Shown here: positions 8,023 through 16,759 of the stretch, piece by piece | Numbering within the stretch: the first letter of the stretch is position 1 | Layout of the letters: each line of letters opens with the position of its first letter | NCBI RefSeq assembly: GCF_014196115.1 | Contig: NZ_JACIDB010000001.1 | Span: forward strand, 558,001 to 622,000 | Direction of reading: 5' to 3' | Length of the DNA: 64,000 bases | Source: Sphingomonas aquatilis | GTDB taxonomy: Bacteria; Pseudomonadota; Alphaproteobacteria; Sphingomonadales; Sphingomonadaceae | Program-made: the position numbers and the translations under genes | Notes under the pieces: model-generated | The model's input: the letters and a program-made list of their open reading frames with translations, nothing else | What the model was told of the DNA's origin: nothing | Database searches by the model: none

Positions 8023-8758
8023 GGCCGGGCCCAGCGGCTATCGCCAGCCGGTGCAGGCGCGCGCGTTCGGAACCGGGGCGATGGTGGCCACCGGGCTGCT
8101 GGGGATCGTGTTGCTCAGCATCCGGGTGACCGCGCCGCCGACCCCGGTGGCCGACGCCGGGTCGATGGCGGTGTTCGTCGCGGAGGCGATCCCGCTTGAT
8201 CGGCCTGTGCTCGATCCAGCGGAGCCGCCGCCCGCGCCGCCGCCGCCCGATGCCACGCCACCCCGTCCGACGGCGGCGCTCCCGTCCACCATGGCTCCGG
8301 CGGTATCCGTGATCGCCGCCCCGTCATCGGTCGGACCGCCCTCCGCCGCGCCGCTGGCTCAGCCTGTGGATGCGGTTGCGCTGCCTTCCTCGCCCTCATC
8401 CGGGACGAAGCCGGTCGAAAGCCCTGCGACGACCGCCCCGGCCGCTTCGGCGGCGGCGGCAGCAGCAGCAGCAGCGGACTGGCGGGCACGGCTGCTCGGT
8501 CATCTCAAACGCTATCGTCGCTATCCGCGCCAGGCGGAGGCCGCGCGGCAACAGGGCGTCGCCCGCATCGCCATCACCCTGCACCGTTCGGGCGAGGTGA
8601 TCGCCGTCGAACTCGTCCATGGCAGCGGCTACCCGCTGCTCGACATGGAGGCGCGGAGCACGGTGCGCCGTGCCGCGCCCTTGCCCGCAGTCGATGACGC
8701 CGTTCCCGGCGATCCGGTCACCGTCGAGGTGCCGATCGAATTCGCCCTGCACCGCTGA
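8012..8758 (+). CDS. tonB: TonB energy-transducing protein dedicated to the heme cluster
   Basis: This 248-residue protein has one N-terminal membrane anchor (~22-38), a long Pro/Ala/Ser-rich periplasmic spacer (~55-160, including an Ala run coded by GCG/GCA repeats) and a C-terminal TonB domain (~165-248). The TonB domain carries the KRYRRYPRQAEAARQQG block, whose YP and Q-G residues are diagnostic, and GSGYPLLDMEA. The ATG at 8012 lies inside the Slam stop region. No exbB or exbD is present nearby, so it must borrow a motor complex encoded elsewhere. Confidence 0.9.
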   Translation: MPSEAGPSGYRQPVQARAFGTGAMVATGLLGIVLLSIRVTAPPTPVADAGSMAVFVAEAIPLDRPVLDPAEPPPAPPPPDATPPRPTAALPSTMAPAVSVIAAPSSVGPPSAAPLAQPVDAVALPSSPSSGTKPVESPATTAPAASAAAAAAAAADWRARLLGHLKRYRRYPRQAEAARQQGVARIAITLHRSGEVIAVELVHGSGYPLLDMEARSTVRRAAPLPAVDDAVPGDPVTVEVPIEFALHR

Positions 8759-8787
8759 TCCTTTCCCGTTCTTTCAGGAGTATCGCC

Positions 8788-9417
8788 ATGACCCCGATCG
8801 CGTCCCCATCCCAGCCGAGCACCCCGATGGCCGCGTCCGCCCGGCCGATATCCCGTTCGCAGCGGCTGATGCAGGCCACGCGCAGTGCGCATGACGGACT
8901 GGACAACCGGATCATCTCGGCCGAGCCCTTTCAGGACCGCGATCATTATGTCCGGCTTTTGGAGATGCAGTATCGCTTTCATCGCGCCATCGAGGGGCTC
9001 TACTCGCGGTCACTGCCGCTCCCGGCGACGCTGGACCTGCCCGCCCGGCGGCGGCTGGACCGCGTAAGACAGGATCTGGAGGATCTGGGTCGGTCGCCGC
9101 CGGAGAATGAAGGGGTTCGGCCATTCCACACCGCCCGGGTCGACGCCGCCACGGCGATCGGCTGGCTGTGGGTCGCCGAGGGATCGACGCTAGGCGCGGC
9201 GTCACTGTTGAAGCGCGCGGCGGCCCTGGGGCTCGACGAGACGTTCGGCGCGCGTCACCTGGCTGGGCACCCGGACGGGCGCGCAAAGGCCTGGAAGCAT
9301 TTCACGGCGGCGGTCGATGCGCTGGACCTGGATCAGGTGGGTGACGCGCTGATGCTCAACGGCGCGCGCGACGCTTTCCTCTATGTGCGGAAACTGGCCG
9401 ATGACAGCTTTGCGTGA
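8788..9417 (+). CDS. hemO: Heme oxygenase (HemO/BphO family)
   Basis: This 209-residue cytoplasmic enzyme opens heme to biliverdin, CO and iron. The proximal heme ligand is His35 in TRSAHDGLD; the distal-helix region is seen as GWLWVAEGSTLGAA, matching the G-x-x-x-G-rich helix of bacterial heme oxygenases. AGGAG lies 7 bases before the ATG at 8788. It is the last catalytic step of the cluster, releasing iron from imported heme. The next gene starts inside its 3' end. Confidence 0.9.
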   Translation: MTPIASPSQPSTPMAASARPISRSQRLMQATRSAHDGLDNRIISAEPFQDRDHYVRLLEMQYRFHRAIEGLYSRSLPLPATLDLPARRRLDRVRQDLEDLGRSPPENEGVRPFHTARVDAATAIGWLWVAEGSTLGAASLLKRAAALGLDETFGARHLAGHPDGRAKAWKHFTAAVDALDLDQVGDALMLNGARDAFLYVRKLADDSFA

Positions 9418-9802
9418 AGTGAGCCGGGTGAGGCGGGCGATCCGGTTCGGCTGGCTGGCGCTGGGGGTATTCTGCGTCGGGTTGGGCATCGTCGGCGCGT
9501 TGCTACCGCTGATGCCGACCACGATCTTCCTGATCCTGGCGGCGGGATGCTTTGCCCGTTCCTCGCCCCGGCTGGAGGCGTGGCTGCTCGATCATCCGCG
9601 ATTCGGCCCGACCTTGCGCGCGTGGCGGCGGGATGGCGCCATGAGCCGCCGGGCCAAGGGGATGGCCTGTGGCGGCATGGCGATCGGCTATGCGATCTTC
9701 GTCGCGGTCGCGCATCCACCCGTCAGCGTGCTGTCCGTCGTAACGCTCATCATGTCGGGCTGCGCCGTTTACATTTGTACCCGGCCGGCCATGTTGTCGT
9801 GA
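9401..9802 (+). CDS. DUF454 (YbaN-like) inner-membrane protein
   Basis: This 133-residue protein has three or four hydrophobic segments and the DUF454 signature: GLGIVGALLPLMPTTIFLI near the N terminus, then CFARSSPRLEAWLLDHP--GP-L-AWR. The ATG at 9401 overlaps the heme oxygenase end by 17 bases. Its function is unknown. DUF454 genes are found beside heme-oxygenase and heme-uptake genes in other proteobacteria, so a role in heme handling is possible but unproven. Confidence 0.85.
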   Translation: MTALREVSRVRRAIRFGWLALGVFCVGLGIVGALLPLMPTTIFLILAAGCFARSSPRLEAWLLDHPRFGPTLRAWRRDGAMSRRAKGMACGGMAIGYAIFVAVAHPPVSVLSVVTLIMSGCAVYICTRPAMLS

Positions 9803-9835
9803 TACAACAGCCCATAGACTATGTGTGAAGCATTC

Positions 9836-10010
9836 CTATGTCGTCAGGCTGTTGTGCTTGAGCGACCAGCATGCCCGTGCATTCGGATGCTGTTCGAGCT
9901 CGTCCTTTACCCACTCGCCAGCGAGCTCTTCCGCGACGGCCGCAGCGGGCCCGCCGTTATAGAGACCAGCTGGTGACCCCTTCGGGAGGCGTTGATCCAG
10001 CGTAAAAAGC
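9836..10010 (-). pseudogene. Possible protein remnant, unrecognised
   Basis: Read on the reverse strand, a frame ending in TAG at 9836-9838 encodes about 55-60 residues with protein-like composition (LPKGSPAGLYNGG, then AVAEELAGEWVKDELEQHP). It is cut by a stop just upstream and has no start codon or ribosome site. I cannot name the family. Confidence 0.25.
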
Positions 10011-10171
10011 GCGTATTTCTACGGTTTTCGTGGGTTGCTTCCCCATCGGTTTGTACATACGGCCCGTACCCGCGTGCAGCAGCTATTTGATCATGGCATC
10101 GACCACCGTCAAGTGGTGCAAACAGGTCCCCGAACTGCTTTCTATTAAGCGCCTGTACCAACTGACAGGCC

Positions 10172-10387
10172 GTGCTGCTCGGTTCAGACGATATCCTCTG
10201 CAACAGGCCAGGCGTAAGGCACGGGCGACGTGACCCCACCTGGCTGGAATGTTCGGTGGAGCAGGAGATCGCGGCGGGCGACCACGACATCATCCTCTTC
10301 CGGCTCCACCGCGCCGCGACCGCAGGAGGGATCATGTGGCTGGTGTTTCATTCCAGCGTTTTTCACACGCTGACACCGATCGTGTAG
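10172..10387 (+). pseudogene. C-terminal fragment of a flavin reductase-like domain protein
   Basis: The frame ends with WLECSVEQEIAAGDHDII, a variable stretch, then LVFHSSVFHTL. That is the end of DIM6/NTAB-type flavin reductases (FMN-binding split barrel), where AWLEC-V---I--GDH---LG is followed by PLVFH---F--L. The ~100 upstream residues with the FMN site are absent and no good start precedes it, so this is a truncated remnant. Confidence 0.5.
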
Positions 10388-10439
10388 CGCCGGAGCGGGG
10401 ATCGCAACCGGTTTCTCACTGGCCGCGATCTTCGATCGA

Positions 10440-11360
10440 TCACGCTTGCGGCATGGCTTCGGGAACGATCGTCTTCACGATCGAGGCATCGAGAGCCTCG
10501 TAATCGTGCAGTCCGATCACATCGTAGAGTTCGGCCCGTGTCTGCATCCGCTCGACCACGTTGTGCGTGCCGCCATCGCGCTGGATCGCGGCGTATAGCT
10601 CTTCTTGCGCCTTGTTGGCGACGCGTAAGGACGACACCGGCCAGATCACCATCTTGTACCCCATCGCCTCGAACTCTTGTGCCGTAAAGAACGGGGTCTT
10701 GCCGAACTCGGTCATGTTGGCGAGCAGCGGCACGCCCGGCATCGCGGCCGCGAACGCCTCGAACATCTCGCGACTGGTCAACCCTTCCGGGAAGATCGCG
10801 TCCGCACCTGCCTCGACATAGGCCCGTGCGCGCTCGACCGCGGCATCGAAGCCATCGACCCCGACCGCATCGGTGCGGGCGACGATCACCAGATCCCGCG
10901 CCGCCTTCCTCGCGGCTGCAACTTTGGCCGCCATGTCGACGGTCGGGACCAGGCTCTTGCCGTTCAGGTGCCCGCATTTCTTGGGCAGGATCTGGTCCTC
11001 GAGATGAACCGCACCGGCCCCAGCATCCTCGAACGTCCGCACCATGTGCATGACGTTCAGCGCCTCGCCATAGCCGGTGTCGCCATCGACCAGCAGCGGC
11101 AGCGCGGCCGAGCGGGCGATCTGGCGGATGAAAAAGGCGACTTCATCGATGGTGATAATGCCGAGATCGGGGAGGCCCATCGACGCGGTCATCGCCGCCC
11201 CCGACAGGTAGAGCCCATCAAACCCGGCGTTGCGGGCCTGGATCGCGGAATGGCCGTTATGGGCGCCTGGCAGACGGTAGATCCCCGGTCGCGACAACGC
11301 GGCGCGGAAGCGCTTGCCCGCGGATTCGGTCGGCAGTTCGGCAGCAACGAGATACGGCAA
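10440..11360 (-). CDS. prpB: 2-methylisocitrate lyase
   Basis: This 306-residue enzyme splits 2-methylisocitrate to pyruvate and succinate, the last step of the methylcitrate cycle for propionyl-CoA. It shows the PEP-mutase/ICL barrel with GLYLSGAAMTAS, the Mg-site stretch DGDTGYGEALNV, the catalytic loop KKCGHLNGK (active-site Cys) and EGLTS. The start is TTG at 11360, with AAGGAG 9 bases upstream overlapping the prpC stop. It is last in the operon after prpC, 14 bases away. Confidence 0.95.
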   Translation of the reverse strand: MPYLVAAELPTESAGKRFRAALSRPGIYRLPGAHNGHSAIQARNAGFDGLYLSGAAMTASMGLPDLGIITIDEVAFFIRQIARSAALPLLVDGDTGYGEALNVMHMVRTFEDAGAGAVHLEDQILPKKCGHLNGKSLVPTVDMAAKVAAARKAARDLVIVARTDAVGVDGFDAAVERARAYVEAGADAIFPEGLTSREMFEAFAAAMPGVPLLANMTEFGKTPFFTAQEFEAMGYKMVIWPVSSLRVANKAQEELYAAIQRDGGTHNVVERMQTRAELYDVIGLHDYEALDASIVKTIVPEAMPQA

Positions 11361-11374
11361 AGCAAGATACTCCT

Positions 11375-12538
11375 TCAGGCAGCGAGATGGTCACCGCGGG
11401 CGGCGAGCGGCACCCAGGCGAGGTCTTCGGGGCCGGTGTAGTTGGCGGACGGGCGAATGATCTTGTTGTCCTGGCGCTGCTCGATGACATGCGCCGCCCA
11501 ACCGCTGGTGCGCGCGATGACGAACAGCGGCGTGAACATCGCGGTCGGCACGCCCATCAGGTTGTAGGAAACGGCCGAGAACCAGTCGAGGTTCGGGAAC
11601 ATCCGCTTGGCGTCCCACATCACCTCCTCGATGCGCGCAGCGACAGCGAACTGGCGCTGGGCACCTGCCTCGTCGGCGAGCGCCCTGGCGACGCGCTTGA
11701 TGACGACGTTGCGGGGGTCAGCCACTGTATAGACCGGGTGGCCGAAGCCAATCACGACTTCCCTGGCCTCGACGCGGCGACGGATGTCGGCTTCAGCCTC
11801 GTCAGGCGTCGCGTACCGCTTCTGGATTTCATAGGCGACCTCGTTCGCGCCGCCATGCTTTGGACCGCGCAGGGCGCCGATCGCGCCGGCGACGGCCGAA
11901 TACATGTCCGAGCCGGTGCCGGCGATCACGCGGGCGGTGAAGGTCGAGGCGTTGAATTCATGCTCGGCGTAGAGGATGAGCGAGGTGTGCATGGCGCTGA
12001 CGAAGCTGTCGGATGGTGCCTCGCCGTGCAGCAGATGGAGGAAGTGACCACCGATGCTGTCGTCGTCGGTTTCCACCTCGATCCGGCGACCATGGTGCGC
12101 GAAATGATACCAGTAGAGCAGGATCGATCCGAGCGAGGCCATCAGCCGGTCGGCGATGTCGCGCGCGTCGGCGACATTGTGATCGTGCGTTTCGGGCAGG
12201 ACGCAGCCCAGCGCCGACACGCCCGAGCGCATGACGTCCATCGGGTGCGCCGCGGCGGGAATCGCCTCCAACGCCTCCTTCACCGAGCGCGGGAGACCAC
12301 GTAAAGTCCGCAGCTTCTTCTTGTAGGACGCGAGCTGCGCCGCGGTCGGCAGCGCACCGTGCACCAGCAAATGGGCGATTTCCTCGAACTCGCTCGTCTC
12401 GGCGAAGTCGAGAATGTCATAGCCGCGATAATGCAGGTCGTTGCCGGTTCGGCCGACGGTGCACAGCGCGGTGTTTCCGGCCGTCACGCCCGAGAGCGCG
12501 ACCGATTTCTTCGGCTTGAAGGTGGTTACGTCGTTCAT
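11375..12538 (-). CDS. prpC: 2-methylcitrate synthase
   Basis: This 387-residue citrate-synthase-fold enzyme condenses propionyl-CoA with oxaloacetate. Family blocks include [14 protein letters not shown], in which KHGGANE carries a catalytic His, [14 protein letters not shown] with the second His, and [13 protein letters not shown] near the C terminus. The N-terminal [16 protein letters not shown] is typical of PrpC rather than GltA. It starts at ATG 12538, 16 bases after prpF. Confidence 0.95.
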   Translation of the reverse strand: MNDVTTFKPKKSVALSGVTAGNTALCTVGRTGNDLHYRGYDILDFAETSEFEEIAHLLVHGALPTAAQLASYKKKLRTLRGLPRSVKEALEAIPAAAHPMDVMRSGVSALGCVLPETHDHNVADARDIADRLMASLGSILLYWYHFAHHGRRIEVETDDDSIGGHFLHLLHGEAPSDSFVSAMHTSLILYAEHEFNASTFTARVIAGTGSDMYSAVAGAIGALRGPKHGGANEVAYEIQKRYATPDEAEADIRRRVEAREVVIGFGHPVYTVADPRNVVIKRVARALADEAGAQRQFAVAARIEEVMWDAKRMFPNLDWFSAVSYNLMGVPTAMFTPLFVIARTSGWAAHVIEQRQDNKIIRPSANYTGPEDLAWVPLAARGDHLAA

Positions 12539-12554
12539 CGGTCTGACTTTCCTC

Positions 12555-13715
12555 TCAGAAACTGTCGGCGGGGACGCGGATATGACCGTCCATCAGCACC
12601 CGCGCGCTGCGGCTCATGACCGCCTTGGTGATGATCCATTGTCCGTTCGCCTGGTGGGCCTCGGCACCGACACCCAAGCTGCCGGAAGGGTGGCCGAAAC
12701 GGATCGATGTCCGCTCGCCGCCCCCGGCGGCCTTGTTGACCAGCGTGCCTGGTACAGCCGCTGCGGCGGCAATCGCGACGGAGGCGGTGCCCATCATCGC
12801 GTGGTGGAGCTTGCCCATCGACAGCGCGCGGACCAGCAGGTCGACCTCGTCGGCCACCACCTCCCGGCCGCTCGACGTGCGATGGTCGATGGGCGGTGCG
12901 ACGAAGGCGATGGCCGGTGCCCGCGCCGTCTTGGCGATGCCCATCACCTCAGCGCCGGCCGTGCGCAGCGCCTCGAAGCGGGCGAGCGCGTCCGCGTCAC
13001 CATTGATGGCGTCGCGCAGCTCGGCGCCGGTATATCCCAGATCCTCCGCCGCGACGAAGACGGTCGGCACTCCGGCATTGATGAGGGTCGCCAGGATCAC
13101 ACCGCCCGGCACGACGACGTCGTCGACCTTCAGCGTGTCGACCAGATGGCCGGTCGGGAACAGCGCGTCCGACGCATCGGCGGGGTCGACGAACTCCAGA
13201 ACGATCTCGGCGGCCGGGAAGGCGACCCCGTCGAGCTCGAAATCACCCGTCTCGATGACTTGCCCATCGGCGACCGGCACATGGGCGACGATCGTCTTGC
13301 CGATATTCGCCTGCCAGATGCGAACCGTGCAGAGGCCGTCACCTGCGCGGGCGGCATCGACATAGCCGGCCGCAATCGCGAACGCCCCGACCGCCGTCGA
13401 CAGATTTCCGCAATTGCTCGACCAGTCGAGCGCACCGCTCTCGATCGCGATCTGCCCATAGAGGTAATCGACGTCATGGTCCGCACGCGTCGCCGGGGAG
13501 ACGATCACGCATTTCGACGTGCTGGACGTCGCGCCACCCATGCCGTCGATATGCGCGGCATAAGGGTCGGGGCTGCCGATGACGCGGGCGAACAGCCGGT
13601 CGCGCGCGGCGCCCGGCGTCTGCGCGCGTTCGGGCAGGTCTTCGAGCCGGAAGAACACGCCCTTGCTGGTGCCGCCACGCATATAGGTGGCCGGGATGCG
13701 GAGCTGCGGCGTCAT
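12555..13715 (-). CDS. prpF: PrpF, 2-methylaconitate isomerase/AcnD accessory protein
   Basis: This 386-residue protein of the diaminopimelate-epimerase fold isomerises trans- and cis-2-methylaconitate and is needed where AcnD replaces PrpD. It begins at ATG 13715 with [16 protein letters not shown], the PrpF hallmark, and has [15 protein letters not shown], in which the Cys sits at the epimerase-type active site. The frame is open further upstream to 14147, but that is antisense-like spill into acnD. Its start overlaps the acnD stop by 4 bases, so translation is coupled. Confidence 0.95.
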   Translation of the reverse strand: MTPQLRIPATYMRGGTSKGVFFRLEDLPERAQTPGAARDRLFARVIGSPDPYAAHIDGMGGATSSTSKCVIVSPATRADHDVDYLYGQIAIESGALDWSSNCGNLSTAVGAFAIAAGYVDAARAGDGLCTVRIWQANIGKTIVAHVPVADGQVIETGDFELDGVAFPAAEIVLEFVDPADASDALFPTGHLVDTLKVDDVVVPGGVILATLINAGVPTVFVAAEDLGYTGAELRDAINGDADALARFEALRTAGAEVMGIAKTARAPAIAFVAPPIDHRTSSGREVVADEVDLLVRALSMGKLHHAMMGTASVAIAAAAAVPGTLVNKAAGGGERTSIRFGHPSGSLGVGAEAHQANGQWIITKAVMSRSARVLMDGHIRVPADSF

Positions 13716-16336
13716 GCTGCCGCACTCGACGCGAGAAAGTCCTGCGCGAAGCGTTGCAGCACGCCGCCCGCCTCGTAGATCGACACCTCTTCGGCGGTGT
13801 CGAGACGGCACTGCACCGGCACCTCCGTCCGCAACCCATTGGCCCGGTGGATGACGAGCGTCAGCTCGGCGCGCGCATTGGGCGTCCCCACCACGTCGAA
13901 GGTCTCGGTGCCGTCCAGCTTCAGGTTGAGGCGGGTGGTGCCGGGCTGGAACTCCAGCGGCAGCACGCCCATGCCGATGAGGTTGGTGCGGTGAATGCGC
14001 TCGAACCCTTCGGCGACGATCGCCTCGACGCCTGCGAGCCGGACGCCCTTCGCGGCCCAGTCGCGCGACGATCCCTGCCCGTAATCGGCACCGGCGATGA
14101 TGATGAGCGGTTGCCGGCGACCGAGATAGGTTTCGATCGCCTCCCACATGCGAACGATCGTGCCATCGGGCTCGATCCGGGCGAGGCTGCCCTTCTTCAC
14201 TACGCCGTCGACCACTGCCATTTCGTTGACGAGCTGAGGATTGGCGAAGGTCGCGCGCATCGCCGTCAGGTGATCGCCGCGATGGGTGGCGTAGGAGTTA
14301 TAATCCTCCTCCGGCACCCCCATCGCGGTAAGATACTCGCCCGCCGCGCTGGTCGGCAGGATCGCGTTCGATGGCGACAGGTGGTCGGTGGTGATGTTGT
14401 CGGGCAGGATCGCGAGCGGGCGCATCTCCGTGAGCGTGCGCGGACTGGCGGCAAGCGCACCCAGACCATCGGTGTCCCAATAGGGCGGCCGGCGGATGTA
14501 GGTCGATTGCGGACGCCAGTCGTAGAGTGGGCTGACCGGCGCGCTGCCGTCGCCTGAGCGGGCGAACATCGGCTCGTACACGTCGCGGAACTGCTCTGCC
14601 TTCACATGGTCGCGCACGATCGCGTCGATCTCGGCATCGCTCGGCCACAGGTCGGCAAGCCTGACGTCGCGGCCATCCGGTGCGATGCCGAGCACGTCCT
14701 TCTCGATATCGAGCCGGATCGTGCCGGCGATGGCATAGGCGACGACCAGCGGCGGTGACGCGAGGAACGCCTGTTTAGCGTAAGGGTGGATGCGGCCGTC
14801 GAAGTTGCGGTTCCCCGACAGGACGGCGGTCGTGTAAAGGTCGCGCTCGACGATCTCGCGCTGAATCACCGGATCGAGCGCCCCCGACATGCCGTTGCAG
14901 GTCGTGCAGGCGAAGCCGACGATGCCGAAACCGAGCTGTTCCAGCTCGCGCAGCAGGTCGGCTTCTTCGAGATAGAGCGCGGGCACCCGCGATCCGGGCG
15001 CGAAGCTGGTCTTGACCCACGGCTTGCGCGTCAGGCCGAGCGCATTGGCCCTCTGCGCCACCAGCCCCGCCGCGACGACGTTGCGGGGGTTCGAGGTATT
15101 GGTGCAGCTCGTGATCGCTGCGATGATGACGGCACCGTCCGGGATTAGTCCTTCGCGCTCCTGCGCGACGGCACCTTCGAGATCCTTCGCTACGCCGCGG
15201 TCGTGGAGCGCGGCGGTCGGCAGGCGCCGGTGCGGATTCGATGGGCCGGCAAGGTTGCGCTCGACGCCGCCCAGATCGAAGGTCAGCACCCGCTCATACT
15301 GTGCGGTCGCCAGCGCATCGCCCCAAAGGCCGGTTGCCTTGGCATAGGTCTCGACCAGCGCGACCTGTTCGGGCGCGCGATTGGTCAGCAGCAGATAGTC
15401 GAGCGTCTGTTGGTCGATGTAGAACATCGCTGCGGTCGCGCCATATTCCGGGCACATGTTGGAAATGGTCGCGCGATCGCCGATCGACAGGCTGTCGGCA
15501 CCGGGGCCGAAGAACTCCAGCCAGGCTCCGACGACGCGCTCCTTGCGCAGGAACTCGGTCAGCGCGAGGACGATGTCGGTCGCCGTGATCCCCTCCGGCC
15601 GCCGCCCCGTCAGCTTCACCCCGACGATATCGGGGAGGCGCATCATCGACGGGCGGCCGAGCATGACCGTCTCCGCCTCAAGGCCACCGACACCCACCGC
15701 GATCACGCCCAGCGCGTCGACATGCGGCGTGTGGCTGTCCGTGCCCACGCAGGTATCCGGGAAGGCGACGCCGTCACGCACCTGGATCACCGGTGACATC
15801 TTCTCCAGATTGATCTGGTGCATGATGCCGTTGCCCGCCGGCACCACGTCGACATTGTCGAACGCGCGCTTGGTCCACTCGATGAAGTCGAAGCGGTCTT
15901 CGTTGCGCCGATCCTCGATCGCGCGGTTCTTGGCGAAGGCGTCGGGATCGAAGCCGCCATGCTCGACCGCCAAGCTGTGGTCGACGATGAGCTGGGTCGG
16001 CACGACGGGATTGACCTTGGCGGGGTCGCCGCCCTGATCCGCGATGGCGTCGCGCAGACCCGCGAGATCGACCAGCGCGGTCTGGCCAAGGATGTCGTGG
16101 CAGACGACGCGGGCCGGATACCAAGGGAAATCAAGATCACGCCGGCGATCGGCGATCTGGATCAGCGCGTCGTTCAACAGTGCGGGGTCGCACCGGCGGA
16201 CCAGTTGCTCGGCCAGCACGCGCGCGACGTACGCAAGCGTGTCATAGGCGCCGGGGCGGATCGCCTCGATCGCGGCACGCGCATCGAAGTAGGTGAGAGC
16301 TGTGCCGTCGAGCGGCTTCTGGTAAACAGTGTTCAT
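13712..16336 (-). CDS. acnD: Fe/S-dependent 2-methylcitrate dehydratase
   Basis: This 874-residue aconitase-superfamily enzyme dehydrates 2-methylcitrate. Cluster ligands are visible in AAITSCTNTSNP and in FACTTCNGMSG. Other aconitase blocks are GTDSHTPHVDALG, DNITTDHLSPS and GADYGQGSSRDWAAKG. The start is ATG 16336 (MNTVYQKPLDG); the frame is open to 16504 but only within the preceding gene. It replaces PrpD, which is absent, and so requires prpF, which follows directly. Confidence 0.95.
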   Translation of the reverse strand: MNTVYQKPLDGTALTYFDARAAIEAIRPGAYDTLAYVARVLAEQLVRRCDPALLNDALIQIADRRRDLDFPWYPARVVCHDILGQTALVDLAGLRDAIADQGGDPAKVNPVVPTQLIVDHSLAVEHGGFDPDAFAKNRAIEDRRNEDRFDFIEWTKRAFDNVDVVPAGNGIMHQINLEKMSPVIQVRDGVAFPDTCVGTDSHTPHVDALGVIAVGVGGLEAETVMLGRPSMMRLPDIVGVKLTGRRPEGITATDIVLALTEFLRKERVVGAWLEFFGPGADSLSIGDRATISNMCPEYGATAAMFYIDQQTLDYLLLTNRAPEQVALVETYAKATGLWGDALATAQYERVLTFDLGGVERNLAGPSNPHRRLPTAALHDRGVAKDLEGAVAQEREGLIPDGAVIIAAITSCTNTSNPRNVVAAGLVAQRANALGLTRKPWVKTSFAPGSRVPALYLEEADLLRELEQLGFGIVGFACTTCNGMSGALDPVIQREIVERDLYTTAVLSGNRNFDGRIHPYAKQAFLASPPLVVAYAIAGTIRLDIEKDVLGIAPDGRDVRLADLWPSDAEIDAIVRDHVKAEQFRDVYEPMFARSGDGSAPVSPLYDWRPQSTYIRRPPYWDTDGLGALAASPRTLTEMRPLAILPDNITTDHLSPSNAILPTSAAGEYLTAMGVPEEDYNSYATHRGDHLTAMRATFANPQLVNEMAVVDGVVKKGSLARIEPDGTIVRMWEAIETYLGRRQPLIIIAGADYGQGSSRDWAAKGVRLAGVEAIVAEGFERIHRTNLIGMGVLPLEFQPGTTRLNLKLDGTETFDVVGTPNARAELTLVIHRANGLRTEVPVQCRLDTAEEVSIYEAGGVLQRFAQDFLASSAAA

Positions 16337-16698
16337 GGGGCTCCCGGGGTCCATTGGGCGAGCCGCGTGGCGATCGACGCGCTCGGTCGGGTAAAGGTCG
16401 AGAAGGTGAAGCGGCCAGCGGCGACCATGCAGTCGCATCCCGCTGCGTCGCGCCCGCAGGCGAAGACGGCGACGACGAGGCCATCGTCGGTCTGGCTGAC
16501 GCATGATGCCTCGAATACGACCTTATCCAGCACAGCGCGCAGTTCGATGTCGTGGCAGCGATGGAGCGAAACGCTTCCACCCAGGACATCCCGCGCGCGG
16601 GCCGTGGCTGCTCCGAGGACGCGGTCGAGAAGGTCGGCACCTTGCGGTTGGGCGGCAGCAAGCATATTCGCATAATCCGCAAACAGTCGCGCTTTCAC
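16333..16698 (-). CDS. Small conserved-looking protein of unknown function heading the prp operon
   Basis: This 121-residue protein starts at GTG 16698 (an in-frame ATG lies 11 codons in) and overlaps the acnD start by 4 bases, so it is almost certainly real and first in the methylcitrate operon. The C-terminal half (LRAVLDKVVFEASCV, then VVAVFACGRD and MVAAGRFTF) has the alternating beta pattern of a hotdog-fold protein, and a thioesterase or acyl-binding role for propionyl-CoA would fit. That is a weak resemblance, not an identification. It contains four cysteines. Confidence 0.7.
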   Translation of the reverse strand: MKARLFADYANMLAAAQPQGADLLDRVLGAATARARDVLGGSVSLHRCHDIELRAVLDKVVFEASCVSQTDDGLVVAVFACGRDAAGCDCMVAAGRFTFSTFTRPSASIATRLAQWTPGAP

Positions 16699-16718
16699 AG
16701 GGCTGAAAGCGTGAAGTC

Positions 16719-16756
16719 CTGCGAAGGTCGATTAGCAAATCTGCGAAGGTTGCGAA
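16719..16756. promoter_or_regulatory. Direct repeats in the prp control region (probable regulator sites)
   Basis: CTGCGAAGGT occurs at 16719-16728 and again at 16741-16750, exactly 22 bases (two helical turns) apart. TGCGAA occurs a third time at 16751-16756, four bases before the regulator's ATG, and AGCAAAT lies between them. TGCGAA/AGCAAA units resemble the TTTGCAAA-type sites of PrpR/RamB-family regulators. They probably bind the product of the gene at 16760, controlling both the prp operon and itself. Confidence 0.55.
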
Positions 16757-16759
16757 TTT

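Larger units (their letters stand above)
9803..10439. other. Gap with gene remnants between heme cluster and prp operon
   Basis: There is no intact gene in these ~640 bases. The region has lower coding quality and contains two probable remnants listed separately: a short reverse frame ending at 9836 and a flavin-reductase-like fragment at 10172-10387. The longer reverse frame 9907-10335 looks like a shadow. Confidence 0.5.

Noticed and set aside
8450..8480. GCG/GCA run as a repeat expansion element
   Set aside because: It codes for the Ala-rich spacer of TonB in frame; simple-repeat spacers are normal there.
9907..10335. 142-residue reverse frame
   Set aside because: No motif or ribosome site, and it runs antisense to the flavin-reductase fragment.
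12555..14147. Long reverse frame suggesting a larger PrpF with an N-terminal extension
   Set aside because: The part upstream of 13715 is Arg/His-rich shadow of acnD; the PrpF signature starts at ATG 13715 with a 4-base overlap.
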